From contig DEIL01000320.1 of NCBI GenBank assembly GCA_002352445.1, forward strand, positions 6,769-15,254: 8,486 nucleotides of DNA, in the 5' to 3' direction. Source of the DNA: Desulfobulbaceae bacterium UBA2775. GTDB lineage: Bacteria; Desulfobacterota; Desulfobulbia; Desulfobulbales; Desulfocapsaceae. The notes beneath the pieces are model-generated. The model was given only the letters and a program-made list of their open reading frames with translations, had not been told where the DNA came from and searched no databases. This document shows, piece by piece, positions 1-5,923 of the stretch; the first letter of the stretch is position 1, and every line of letters begins with the position of its first letter. The position numbers and the translations under genes were made by a program.

Positions 1-227
1 GTGATTTTATTGTATATAAAGTTTGCATCCTTACGGTAGTCAATAATTCCCTGACTTCGCAGTATATTCAAATGTTGTGAAACATTAGCGTTTGTGGTTT
101 TTACCTGATCCCTGATCTCACCAACGGAGAGTTCTCTGTCCTGCAGTAGACAAAGAATTTTCAACCGGATAGGATGTGACATGGATTTCAGGAGTTTAGA
201 CATCGCCTCAATCTGTTCGTCTTGCAT
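1..227 (-). CDS. ArsR/SmtB-family HTH transcriptional regulator (partial, C-terminus off the left edge)
   Basis: The reverse strand opens with ATG at 227-225, preceded by a good ribosome binding site (AAGGAG, plus-strand CTCCTT at 233-238), and stays open for 75 codons to the window edge. The protein shows the ArsR pattern: an N-terminal helix, then SMSHPIRLKILCLL (residues 15-28), LSVGEI (33-38), a recognition helix around NVSQHLNILR (48-57) and a beta-wing starting GIIDYRKDANFIYNKI (60-75). Such proteins are small dimeric DNA-binding repressors that sense metals, reactive sulfur or other signals. The only cysteine seen is Cys26, and the metal-binding ELCVCD motif of classical ArsR/SmtB sensors is absent, so the inducer cannot be named; ligand residues could lie in the missing C-terminal part. 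It is divergent from the hydrolase gene, and members of this family often autoregulate from such a region. Family assignment is firm; target and signal are unknown. Confidence 0.9.
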   Translation of the reverse strand, partial: MQDEQIEAMSKLLKSMSHPIRLKILCLLQDRELSVGEIRDQVKTTNANVSQHLNILRSQGIIDYRKDANFIYNKI

Positions 228-592
228 TAGATCTCCTTAGTAAAGCATTTCATGTTTTAACTTAATAGCTAATATCTCTTTGTAAAGGTTTTTTCTTTTG
301 GGTATGGATATCCAGTGAATTACACACTTGCGAAAGATCACGCCTCAAAGGGCTTCATAAGAGACAAGTAATAAAAAGCATCTTCTAATAGTAGAGTAGT
401 ATATCAGGTTCTGCTGAGTATGATAAATTAATCTTGCCTTGCTTGCCTGGCGTAGTGTAGGCTTATTTTTTTGTAATTTCATTATTTTTGTTTAAAAGCA
501 TAATTTTTTAAAGGTAATTACACCCCTTTCGGACAGGCTCCTGGGAGGTGTTGAAAGGGATCTCAATATGCGGGATCGGAGGAGGATTGATT
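228..592. other. Divergent intergenic region without a gene
   Basis: This 365-nt AT-rich stretch separates the arsR-type gene from the hydrolase, and I see no coding sequence with a credible start. CATAAT at 499-504 resembles a -10 box for the hydrolase, but no good -35 lies at the right distance. Just before the hydrolase the leader can fold: CCCTTTC (524-530) pairs with GAAAGGG (553-559) around a small CAGG/CCTG stem (534-537/540-543), with ACACC (520-524)/GGTGT (547-551) as an alternative. GCCT/AGGC (445-448/459-462) before a T-run is a very weak terminator-like hairpin. No clear ArsR operator palindrome was found. Confidence 0.5.
578..586 (+). promoter_or_regulatory. Strong Shine-Dalgarno that fixes the hydrolase start
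   Basis: GGAGGAGGA lies 6 nt before ATG 593. An upstream in-frame GTG at 548 would add 15 residues (a Gly-rich, non-family-like extension) but has no Shine-Dalgarno at a proper distance. The ATG at 593 is therefore preferred. Confidence 0.8.
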
Positions 593-1159
593 ATGGCAAG
601 TGGTCTACTTGTTCCGGGAAATTGTTGTCTGCAGATCATTGATGTCCAGGAGAGTCTGATGGCAAAAATTCATGGGGTCGATGAGGTAGCGGCAACGGTT
701 GAGTTTATGATCCATTGTGCGAAGATTCTGGATATTCCGATTTTTGGTAATACTCAGTATAAAAAAGGGCTGGGACCCTATGTGGCCAATATTGAGCCTC
801 TGGTCAGTGACCTGCCGCTGTTTGATAAAGTCGAATTTAATGCGCTGGCAAATAAAGACACGGCTGCCTTCGTTGCAGGTCTACCAAAAACGGTGACAAC
901 AATGATTCTGGTGGGCGTTGAAACCCATATCTGTATCTATCAGACTGCAGCTGGGCTCCTTGAAAAAGGGTTCTCAGTCTGGGTCGTGTCTGATGGCGTG
1001 TCATCCAGGTCTGAACTGAATCATCAGCGGGGTCTGGAGCGACTGCAGGGCATGGGGGCAACTATCGGACCAGTGGAGATGCTGGTTTATGAACTGCTTG
1101 GTAAAGCAGGAACTCCGGCATTTAAGGAAGTTCTCCCTTATGTTATAGAAAGAGGCTGA
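593..1159 (+). CDS. Isochorismatase-family cysteine hydrolase
   Basis: A 188-residue protein, the usual length for single-domain isochorismatase-like hydrolases of the YcaC/ISOC type. The alpha/beta fold begins with the strand CLQIIDVQESL, whose Asp17 is the first catalytic residue. FDKVEFNAL supplies Lys79, and VGVETHICIYQTA supplies the nucleophile Cys114, completing the Asp-Lys-Cys triad. The next strand and turn, VWVVSDGVSSR, are also typical. There is no signal peptide, so it should be cytoplasmic. The family splits C-N or vinyl-ether bonds in varied substrates (isochorismate, nicotinamide, carbamoyl compounds), and no neighbouring gene points to a pathway. The FDK-VEF and GVETHIC arrangement is closer to the YcaC/ISOC group of unknown substrate than to siderophore isochorismatases such as EntB, and no carrier domain is present. 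It is likely monocistronic, being followed by a large hairpin. Family is secure; substrate is not known. Confidence 0.88.
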   Translation: MASGLLVPGNCCLQIIDVQESLMAKIHGVDEVAATVEFMIHCAKILDIPIFGNTQYKKGLGPYVANIEPLVSDLPLFDKVEFNALANKDTAAFVAGLPKTVTTMILVGVETHICIYQTAAGLLEKGFSVWVVSDGVSSRSELNHQRGLERLQGMGATIGPVEMLVYELLGKAGTPAFKEVLPYVIERG

Positions 1160-1207
1160 AAACGGTAAAAGTGGGCGACACCCACAACCCAAAAGGTACA
1201 TTATCTC

Positions 1208-1283
1208 ACCACAGAGTTCACAGAGGCCACAGAGAAAAAGCATTTCTTTTTCTCTCCTCTGTGTTCTCTGTGAACTCTGTGGT
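1208..1283. repeat. Long hairpin of 9-nt CACAGAG / CTCTGTG units
   Basis: The left arm holds three 9-nt units (ACCACAGAG, TTCACAGAG, GCCACAGAG; 1208-1234) and the right arm three complementary units (CTCTGTGTT, CTCTGTGAA, CTCTGTGGT; 1257-1283). The outer 18 bp (1208-1225/1266-1283) match perfectly and the next 9 positions give one G-U, one mismatch and 7 pairs. An apical AAAAAG/CTTTTT stem (1235-1240/1246-1251) closes on the loop CATTT. Similar CTCTGTG intergenic repeats are familiar from environmental bacterial genomes, but I cannot check copy number here. It may also end or protect the hydrolase transcript, although no T-run follows directly. Confidence 0.85.
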
Positions 1284-1302
1284 TTAAGCTGTTTTGTTTT
1301 TT

Positions 1303-1332
1303 ATGACAGAAGTTCAGGAGTAAGGTACTAAT
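1303..1332 (+). promoter_or_regulatory. Possible alaS promoter
   Basis: ATGACA (1303-1308, five of six matches to TTGACA) stands 17-18 nt before TACTAAT (1326-1332), a weak -10. The -10 lies inside the palindrome at 1312-1341. This is a motif match only, and the -10 is poor. Confidence 0.35.
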
Positions 1333-1341
1333 AGCCTGAAC
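1312..1341. promoter_or_regulatory. Inverted repeat GTTCAGG...CCTGAAC upstream of alaS
   Basis: A perfect 7-bp inverted repeat (1312-1318/1335-1341) continues inward as AGTA/TACT (1319-1322/1326-1329), with loop AGG and a 5-nt bulge AATAG. It ends 39 nt before the alaS start and overlaps the candidate -10. It could be an operator or a leader RNA hairpin. No T-run follows, so it is not an intrinsic terminator. Confidence 0.5.
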
Positions 1342-1380
1342 AGTAACCAACAATTAAATAATTTTGAGCATTTAAGAACT

Positions 1381-4029
1381 ATGAAAGGAAATGAGATAAG
1401 AAGTAAATTTTTAGAATATTTTAAGCAGAATAATCACGTGGTTGTTGAAAGTTCTTCTCTGGTACCAAAAGATGATCCCACCCTGCTCTTTACCAATGCC
1501 GGAATGGTTCAGTTTAAAATGGTCTTTATGGGCGAGGATAAACGTGACTATGTAAGGGCGGTAACCAGTCAGCGTTGTGTTCGTGCCGGTGGAAAACATA
1601 ATGATCTTGAAAATGTAGGGTATACTGCCAGGCACCATACCTTCTTTGAAATGCTGGGTAATTTTTCATTCGGTGACTATTTCAAAAAAGAGGCAATTCG
1701 TGTTGCCTGGGATTTTCTGACGGTAGAACTCGGCATGCCTCAGGAAAAACTCTGGGTTTCGATTTTTGAAGATGATGATGAGGCCGAGGAACTTTGGGAG
1801 CAGATAGAAGACCTGCCCAAAGGAAGAATTGTGAGGATGGGGGAGGAGGAAAATTTCTGGGCCATGGGAGATACCGGACCGTGTGGTCCCTGCTCTGAAA
1901 TTCATATCGACCAGGGTGTTGAGGCTGGATGCGGCCGTCCTGACTGTGCTCTGGGGTGCGATTGTGATCGTTTCCTCGAACTCTGGAATCTTGTCTTTAT
2001 GCAATTCAACAGATCTTCTGATGGAACCATGATTCCACTGCCGAAGCCAAGTATTGATACCGGGATGGGGCTTGAAAGAGTGGCTGCTGTTCTCCAGGGT
2101 AAATTTAATAATTATGATTCTGATCTTTTTGCGCCGATAATTGCCAAACTTGAGGAGTTGTCAGGCAGGGGTTATGGAGCGGCCAGGCAGGATGATACAG
2201 CCATGCGGGTTATTGCCGATCATGCAAGGGCTACAACCTTTCTTGTCGCAGATGGTGTTTTGCCCTCCAATGAGGGGCGCGGTTATGTTCTTCGTAGAAT
2301 AATGCGAAGGGCGGTTCGTTACGGCAAACATCTGGGCTTGGATCGACCATTTCTGGAGGAGGTTTGCAGGGTAGTGGGAGCAGAGATGGAGGAGGCTTAT
2401 CCACACCTGAAAGATGCAGCCTCCCTGTTGACCAAGGTGGTCAATAATGAGGAGGACAGATTTAGAGAGACCCTGGAAAATGGGTTGGTTCTGCTCGATG
2501 ATGAAATTGGTCGACTGGCAGAGGAAGGTTCCAAACTTATCTCCGGCACATTTATCTTTAAACTTTATGATACCTTCGGTTTCCCTTTTGATATTGTCAG
2601 AGATGTGGCCCTGGAGAGAAATCTGCAGTTTGATGAGCCCGGTTTCATAGAGGAGATGGAAGCGCAGCGGAAGAAATCAAGATCCTCTCGAAAAGATGAA
2701 GGGGTTGCATTGCTCGACTCCGGGGTGAAAAACCTGCTCGCACAAGGTTTGAAGGCTGAGTTTAAGGGCTTTACTGATTTGTCAGTGAAGACGAAGGTCG
2801 GAGGGTTGCTTGATGGTAAAGGAGCGCCGGTTTCTCACCTTATGAAAGGAGAGAAGGGACGGGTCTTTGTATATAAAACGCCCTGTTATGCCGAAGCGGG
2901 AGGGCAGGTGGGAGATACAGGTGAGATAACCTGGCAGGAGGGCAGGGCGCGGATTGAATCAACCGCTTCGGGTGGAGATGGATTAATTCTTCATGCCATT
3001 ACTGTTGAGGAAGGTGTTTTCCAGAATGATGGCGAGGTTGAAATTAAAGTAAACAGTGAAAAGCGCAGAGCGACTGCTGCCCACCACACGGCGACGCACC
3101 TTTTGCAGGCTGCTTTAAAAGAAGTTCTGGGTGATCATGTGAAACAGGCGGGATCATTGGTCGGGCCAGAAAGATTGCGGTTTGATTTCACCCATTTCTC
3201 TCCGGTGACTGAGCACGAGATTGAAAACATTGAGCTGCTGGTAAATGAAAAAATTAGAGATAATTGTCAGGTTATCACCAGAGTGCTGGATAGAGAAGAG
3301 GCTATAAAAGAGGGCGCTACAGCTCTTTTTGGTGAAAAATATGAAGATTCCGTCAGGGTGGTCTCACTGTCTGATTTCAGTATGGAATTATGTGGTGGAA
3401 CCCACGTTGCTTCGTCCGGTGAAATTGGAGTTTTCAAAATTCTTTCAGAAAGTGGTATTGCTGCAGGAGTCAGGCGAATAGAAGCCCTTGCCGGCGCAGT
3501 TGCGCTTCTAGATATCCAGGCAATGTCTCAAAGAGAAAAGGAAGTCACATCAATTTTGAATGTAACTGGTGATAGGGTTATTACAAAACTGCAGACTCTC
3601 TTTAAAACTCAAAAAACACTTGAAAAACAGGTAGCGGATCTTGCAAACCGGCTTGCCGGTTCAGATCTTACGACCATGCTAAGCGATGCGGTGACGGTGG
3701 AAGGGATAAAAGTGATAGCGTCCAGGATTCCCCTGGATAGCCCAAAAACCTTGAGGGAGGTTGGCGATAAAATTCGGCATAATATGGGCTCAGGGATCGC
3801 TGTTCTCGGTGGCTCCATCAAAGGTAAGGTGGCTCTCCTGACCATAGTAAGCGACGACCTGACCGGCAGGGTGAAGGCCGGTGATCTTATTAACAGGGTC
3901 GCAAAAATTGTTGGCGGAAAAGGTGGAGGCCGAGCTGATATGGCTCAGGCTGGCGGTTCCATGGTGGACAAGCTGGATGAGGCCATACGGTTCGTGCCAC
4001 AGGCGGTGGCAGAGATATTGTCTGAGTAA
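1381..4029 (+). CDS. alaS: Alanyl-tRNA synthetase
   Basis: A complete 882-residue class II enzyme of normal bacterial length that charges tRNA-Ala with alanine in the cytoplasm and hydrolyses mischarged Ser/Gly-tRNA-Ala. The N-terminal catalytic domain (about 1-250) contains VTSQRCVRAGGKHNDLENVG (61-80) and RHHTFFEMLGNFSFGDYF (84-101) around motif 2, and GMGLERVAAVLQG (228-240) as motif 3. A helical tRNA-recognition part follows to about 460. The editing domain has the HxxxH zinc ligands His569 and His573 and the CxxxH ligands Cys671 and His675, matching the E. coli pattern. The C-terminal DHHA1-type domain ends with GGKGGGRADMAQAGG (845-859). A Cys-rich segment in the catalytic domain (Cys168, 171, 184, 189, 193, 195) may bind a second metal. 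The ATG at 1381 gives the standard family N-terminus, but no clear Shine-Dalgarno precedes it. No strong terminator follows, so read-through into atp is possible. Confidence 0.98.
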   Translation: MKGNEIRSKFLEYFKQNNHVVVESSSLVPKDDPTLLFTNAGMVQFKMVFMGEDKRDYVRAVTSQRCVRAGGKHNDLENVGYTARHHTFFEMLGNFSFGDYFKKEAIRVAWDFLTVELGMPQEKLWVSIFEDDDEAEELWEQIEDLPKGRIVRMGEEENFWAMGDTGPCGPCSEIHIDQGVEAGCGRPDCALGCDCDRFLELWNLVFMQFNRSSDGTMIPLPKPSIDTGMGLERVAAVLQGKFNNYDSDLFAPIIAKLEELSGRGYGAARQDDTAMRVIADHARATTFLVADGVLPSNEGRGYVLRRIMRRAVRYGKHLGLDRPFLEEVCRVVGAEMEEAYPHLKDAASLLTKVVNNEEDRFRETLENGLVLLDDEIGRLAEEGSKLISGTFIFKLYDTFGFPFDIVRDVALERNLQFDEPGFIEEMEAQRKKSRSSRKDEGVALLDSGVKNLLAQGLKAEFKGFTDLSVKTKVGGLLDGKGAPVSHLMKGEKGRVFVYKTPCYAEAGGQVGDTGEITWQEGRARIESTASGGDGLILHAITVEEGVFQNDGEVEIKVNSEKRRATAAHHTATHLLQAALKEVLGDHVKQAGSLVGPERLRFDFTHFSPVTEHEIENIELLVNEKIRDNCQVITRVLDREEAIKEGATALFGEKYEDSVRVVSLSDFSMELCGGTHVASSGEIGVFKILSESGIAAGVRRIEALAGAVALLDIQAMSQREKEVTSILNVTGDRVITKLQTLFKTQKTLEKQVADLANRLAGSDLTTMLSDAVTVEGIKVIASRIPLDSPKTLREVGDKIRHNMGSGIAVLGGSIKGKVALLTIVSDDLTGRVKAGDLINRVAKIVGGKGGGRADMAQAGGSMVDKLDEAIRFVPQAVAEILSE

Positions 4030-4066
4030 TCAATCACCCTGCAAGACGGTGAGATATATAAATTGG

Positions 4067-4095
4067 TTGACATAGCGATATATTTGCGGTAAAAA
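4067..4095 (+). promoter_or_regulatory. Sigma70-type promoter for the atp operon
   Basis: A consensus -35 TTGACA (4067-4072) is followed after exactly 17 nt by TAAAAA (4090-4095), four of six matches to TATAAT. Transcription would begin near 4102, giving a leader of about 155 nt before the first atp gene. It is the best sigma70 match I noticed in the window and sits in the alaS-atp gap. Confidence 0.6.
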
Positions 4096-4104
4096 TTTTC
4101 CCCG

Positions 4105-4144
4105 TTATGAATGGTCGTTCATTTTATTTTGAACACATTCATAA
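4105..4144 (+). promoter_or_regulatory. 5' leader hairpin of the atp transcript
   Basis: TTATGAATG (4105-4113) and CATTCATAA (4136-4144) are perfect 9-bp inverted repeats. Inside them GTTCA (4117-4121) pairs with TGAAC (4130-4134), separated by a small GTC/A internal loop. The structure would start within a few bases of the predicted transcription start. The 5' arm also lies within an imperfect palindrome, ATGAATGGTCGTTCAT (4107-4122), that could be a protein operator. Confidence 0.5.
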
Positions 4145-4194
4145 ATTTGTGCATCTGTGCGGTTTTTTGATAATTGTTAGCAACTTGTGGTCAT

Positions 4195-4228
4195 CATTCA
4201 TTTTGTAAATGAATGTTACGTTTTTTTT
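4195..4228 (+). terminator. AT-rich hairpin followed by T8 in the atp leader
   Basis: CATTCATTT (4195-4203) and AAATGAATG (4207-4215) form a perfect 9-bp stem with loop TGT. Five bases later comes a run of eight Ts (4221-4228). It resembles an intrinsic terminator or attenuator, but the stem is AT-rich and the T-run is set back, so termination would be weak. It lies 30 nt before the first atp gene and could end alaS read-through or attenuate atp. It may instead be an operator. Confidence 0.35.
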
Positions 4229-4257
4229 ATTATCTAAGTTAATCAGGAGCTATCAAC

Positions 4258-4683
4258 ATGATTACGATGGATATTACCTTGGTGATTCAGATTATAAACA
4301 TGATTGTTCTCATGTTTCTTCTTAATAAGTTTCTTTACGTACCAGTAAAGAAAATCCTTAAGGAACGATCTGATAAACTGCAGGGGGTGCAGGGGGAAAT
4401 CTCGGATTTCGAGGATAAGACGGCACTCCGGCAGAAAGAAGTTGATGCAAAAATGGCGAAGGCATCCGGAAAGGCGAAAGCTGCCCTGGATACGGCCAGA
4501 GCCGGTGCACAGGCGGCTGGAGATGAGAAGCTCGCAGCTATTAAAGCAGAGGCTGATGCCGGCAAGGAGGAAAAGATTGCTGAAATCAGATCTCAGGTCA
4601 AGAATGCCAGGAAAGAGTTGCAGAAGGGGCTTGACGGGTTTGCAACCGATATGGCAGGAAAAATTCTGGGGAGGAGTCTCTAA
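4258..4683 (+). CDS. ATP synthase F0 subunit b' (peripheral stalk)
   Basis: A 141-residue protein with a single N-terminal membrane helix (about residues 6-27, hydrophobic from ITLVIQIINMIVLMFLL), then the conserved exit segment FLYVPVKKILKERSDKL (about 25-41). A long charged, Ala-rich coiled coil (about 40-125) follows, ending GKILGRSL. This is the layout of F-type b subunits, which tie the membrane part to delta/alpha as the stator. It has no signal peptide and precedes a second, longer b gene, so it is best called b'. Heterodimeric b/b' stalks are known from photosynthetic bacteria, chloroplasts and many Desulfobacterota. AGGAG at 4245-4249, 8 nt before ATG 4258, supports this start over the in-frame ATG at 4267. 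It is the first gene of the operon; which of the two genes should carry the name atpF is a matter of convention. Confidence 0.9.
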   Translation: MITMDITLVIQIINMIVLMFLLNKFLYVPVKKILKERSDKLQGVQGEISDFEDKTALRQKEVDAKMAKASGKAKAALDTARAGAQAAGDEKLAAIKAEADAGKEEKIAEIRSQVKNARKELQKGLDGFATDMAGKILGRSL

Positions 4684-4685
4684 CA

Positions 4686-5381
4686 ATGAGAGGAGTGAAA
4701 CAATCTGCCGGGATTTTGAGCCTGGTTACGTTAACACTTTGGTTTGCCTTGTCTCTTGGGACGGCTTTTGCCTCTGGACAACCTGCCCATGCACCTGCAG
4801 CTGACTCACATGCTGTCGCTGCAGACACCGGGCACACTGCAGAGGCTTCCCATGGAGATGCAGCGGCAGCCGATGCGCATGGAGGAGGAAGTCTTTCTGC
4901 TGCTAAGCTCAAGGATCTGGGATGGAGAATCGTCAACTTTATAGCACTGATGATTATCCTTGTTAAATTTGGGGCCAAGCCAATCGGCTCAGGACTTGCT
5001 TCAAGGCGGGCACAGATCAAGGAAGAGATTGAAGATCTGCAACAGAAGCGTGTCGACGCAGAGCAGTCATACGATGAATTTCAGGTAAAACTGCTAAACG
5101 TTGAATCTGAAATTGATACCATTGTTGACAGGGCTGTTGCCCAGGCGGAAATTGAGAAGACAAAAATACTTGAGAAAGCTGAACAGGCTGTAGATGACCT
5201 CAAACGTGCTGCGGAGATGGCGATTCAGAATGAGATAACTGAAGCGCGGCGCTCACTGAAAGATGAAGTTTCTGAGCAGGCTGCTGTGATGGCTGAAGAA
5301 CTGATTGTAAAGAATCTTACCGATGATGATCAGGTCAAGATTATAGATGACTATTTAGCTAAAGTGGGGGCGGTACAGTGA
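4686..5381 (+). CDS. atpF: ATP synthase F0 subunit b with N-terminal signal-like extension
   Basis: A 231-residue protein, longer than the usual b of about 155-170 residues because of its N-terminus. Residues 1-30 look like a signal peptide: MRGVK, a hydrophobic core SLVTLTLWFALSLG, then TAFAS. Residues 31-69 form a low-complexity Ala/Gly/Asp stretch with five histidines (35, 42, 50, 56, 65). The true membrane helix is about 80-95 (WRIVNFIALMIILVKF), followed by KPIGSGLASRRAQI and a long coiled coil to about 205, then a C-terminal part (ELIVKNLTDDDQVKIIDDYL) that would contact delta. The extension would face the periplasm, as the b N-terminus does. GGGAGGAG at 4669-4676 inside the previous gene is 9 nt from the ATG, and the gap to the previous stop is 2 nt. 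It overlaps atpH by 4 nt (GTGA). Confidence 0.92.
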   Translation: MRGVKQSAGILSLVTLTLWFALSLGTAFASGQPAHAPAADSHAVAADTGHTAEASHGDAAAADAHGGGSLSAAKLKDLGWRIVNFIALMIILVKFGAKPIGSGLASRRAQIKEEIEDLQQKRVDAEQSYDEFQVKLLNVESEIDTIVDRAVAQAEIEKTKILEKAEQAVDDLKRAAEMAIQNEITEARRSLKDEVSEQAAVMAEELIVKNLTDDDQVKIIDDYLAKVGAVQ

Positions 5382-5923
5382 AACAGACAATCCTCGCACG
5401 ACGATATGCCAAGGCAATTTTCGCAGTAGGTCAGGAACAGGGAAAATATGAGGAGTACAATGATGTACTTACGGGAGTCTCGGGGGTGTTTGAATCGAAT
5501 CCTGAGGTTGTTGATGCTCTCACCAACCCTCTCTACCCCCTGGATGTAAGGGAAAAAGTCATGGCCGGAATGATCGGCTCAATGGGTGTTGATTCGGTTA
5601 TGAGTAATTTCCTGAACCTCTTAGTTGAGAAGAAACGCGCTGAAATTCTGCCGGAGATCGCAGAAGAATATAAAATCATGGTGGATGAGGAGAAAAACAT
5701 CAGCCATGGCAGTGTCATTTCTGCGATAGAGCTGAGCGATGAACTCCAGCAACGTGTTCAGGCTACATTAGAAAAGTTAACAGGCAAGAAGGTGGAGCTG
5801 ACCACGGGTGTTGATCCATCAATTATTGGCGGTATTATCGCCAAGGTTGGGGATCTGGTGTTAGATGGTTCGATAAAGACCCAGCTTGCAGGTTTAAAAG
5901 ATTCCATTAAGGGGAGAGAATAG
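5378..5923 (+). CDS. atpH: ATP synthase F1 subunit delta
   Basis: A 181-residue protein of standard length for the delta (OSCP) subunit, which links the peripheral stalk to the tip of the alpha3beta3 head. The N-terminal six-helix domain (about 1-105) begins with the characteristic ARRYAKAIFAVGQEQG (7-22) and includes NPLYPLDVREKV. The C-terminal domain carries the family signature DPSIIGGIIAKVGDLVLDGS (146-165) and ends KTQLAGLKDSI. The start is GTG at 5378, overlapping the atpF stop (GTGA), so translation is probably coupled; the upstream GTGGGGGCGG is only a loose Shine-Dalgarno. The stop codon directly abuts the atpA start. Nothing unusual is seen in the protein. Confidence 0.97.
   Translation: MKQTILARRYAKAIFAVGQEQGKYEEYNDVLTGVSGVFESNPEVVDALTNPLYPLDVREKVMAGMIGSMGVDSVMSNFLNLLVEKKRAEILPEIAEEYKIMVDEEKNISHGSVISAIELSDELQQRVQATLEKLTGKKVELTTGVDPSIIGGIIAKVGDLVLDGSIKTQLAGLKDSIKGRE

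Noticed and set aside
445..472. GCCT/AGGC plus T-run as an intrinsic terminator
   Set aside because: A 4-bp stem with a 10-nt loop is too weak, and no plus-strand gene lies upstream to terminate.
548..592. Upstream GTG start adding 15 residues to the isochorismatase-family protein
   Set aside because: No Shine-Dalgarno before GTG 548, while ATG 593 has GGAGGAGGA 6 nt upstream and gives the family's usual N-terminus.
4034..4052. TCACC/GGTGA hairpin right after alaS as a terminator
   Set aside because: Only 5 bp with a 9-nt loop and no T-run after it.
4146..4162. TTTGTGCA-TCTGTGCG resembling the CTCTGTG repeat seen before alaS
   Set aside because: Only two imperfect copies, with an 8-nt instead of a 9-nt period and no inverted arm; too weak to call the same repeat family.
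4167..4195. Second atp promoter starting with TTGATA
   Set aside because: No acceptable -10 sequence at 16-18 nt spacing.
4243..4686. Long open frame on the minus strand opposite atpF' (about 147 codons), and similar antisense frames elsewhere
   Set aside because: They lie antisense to clearly coding genes, lack recognisable protein features and are explained as shadows.
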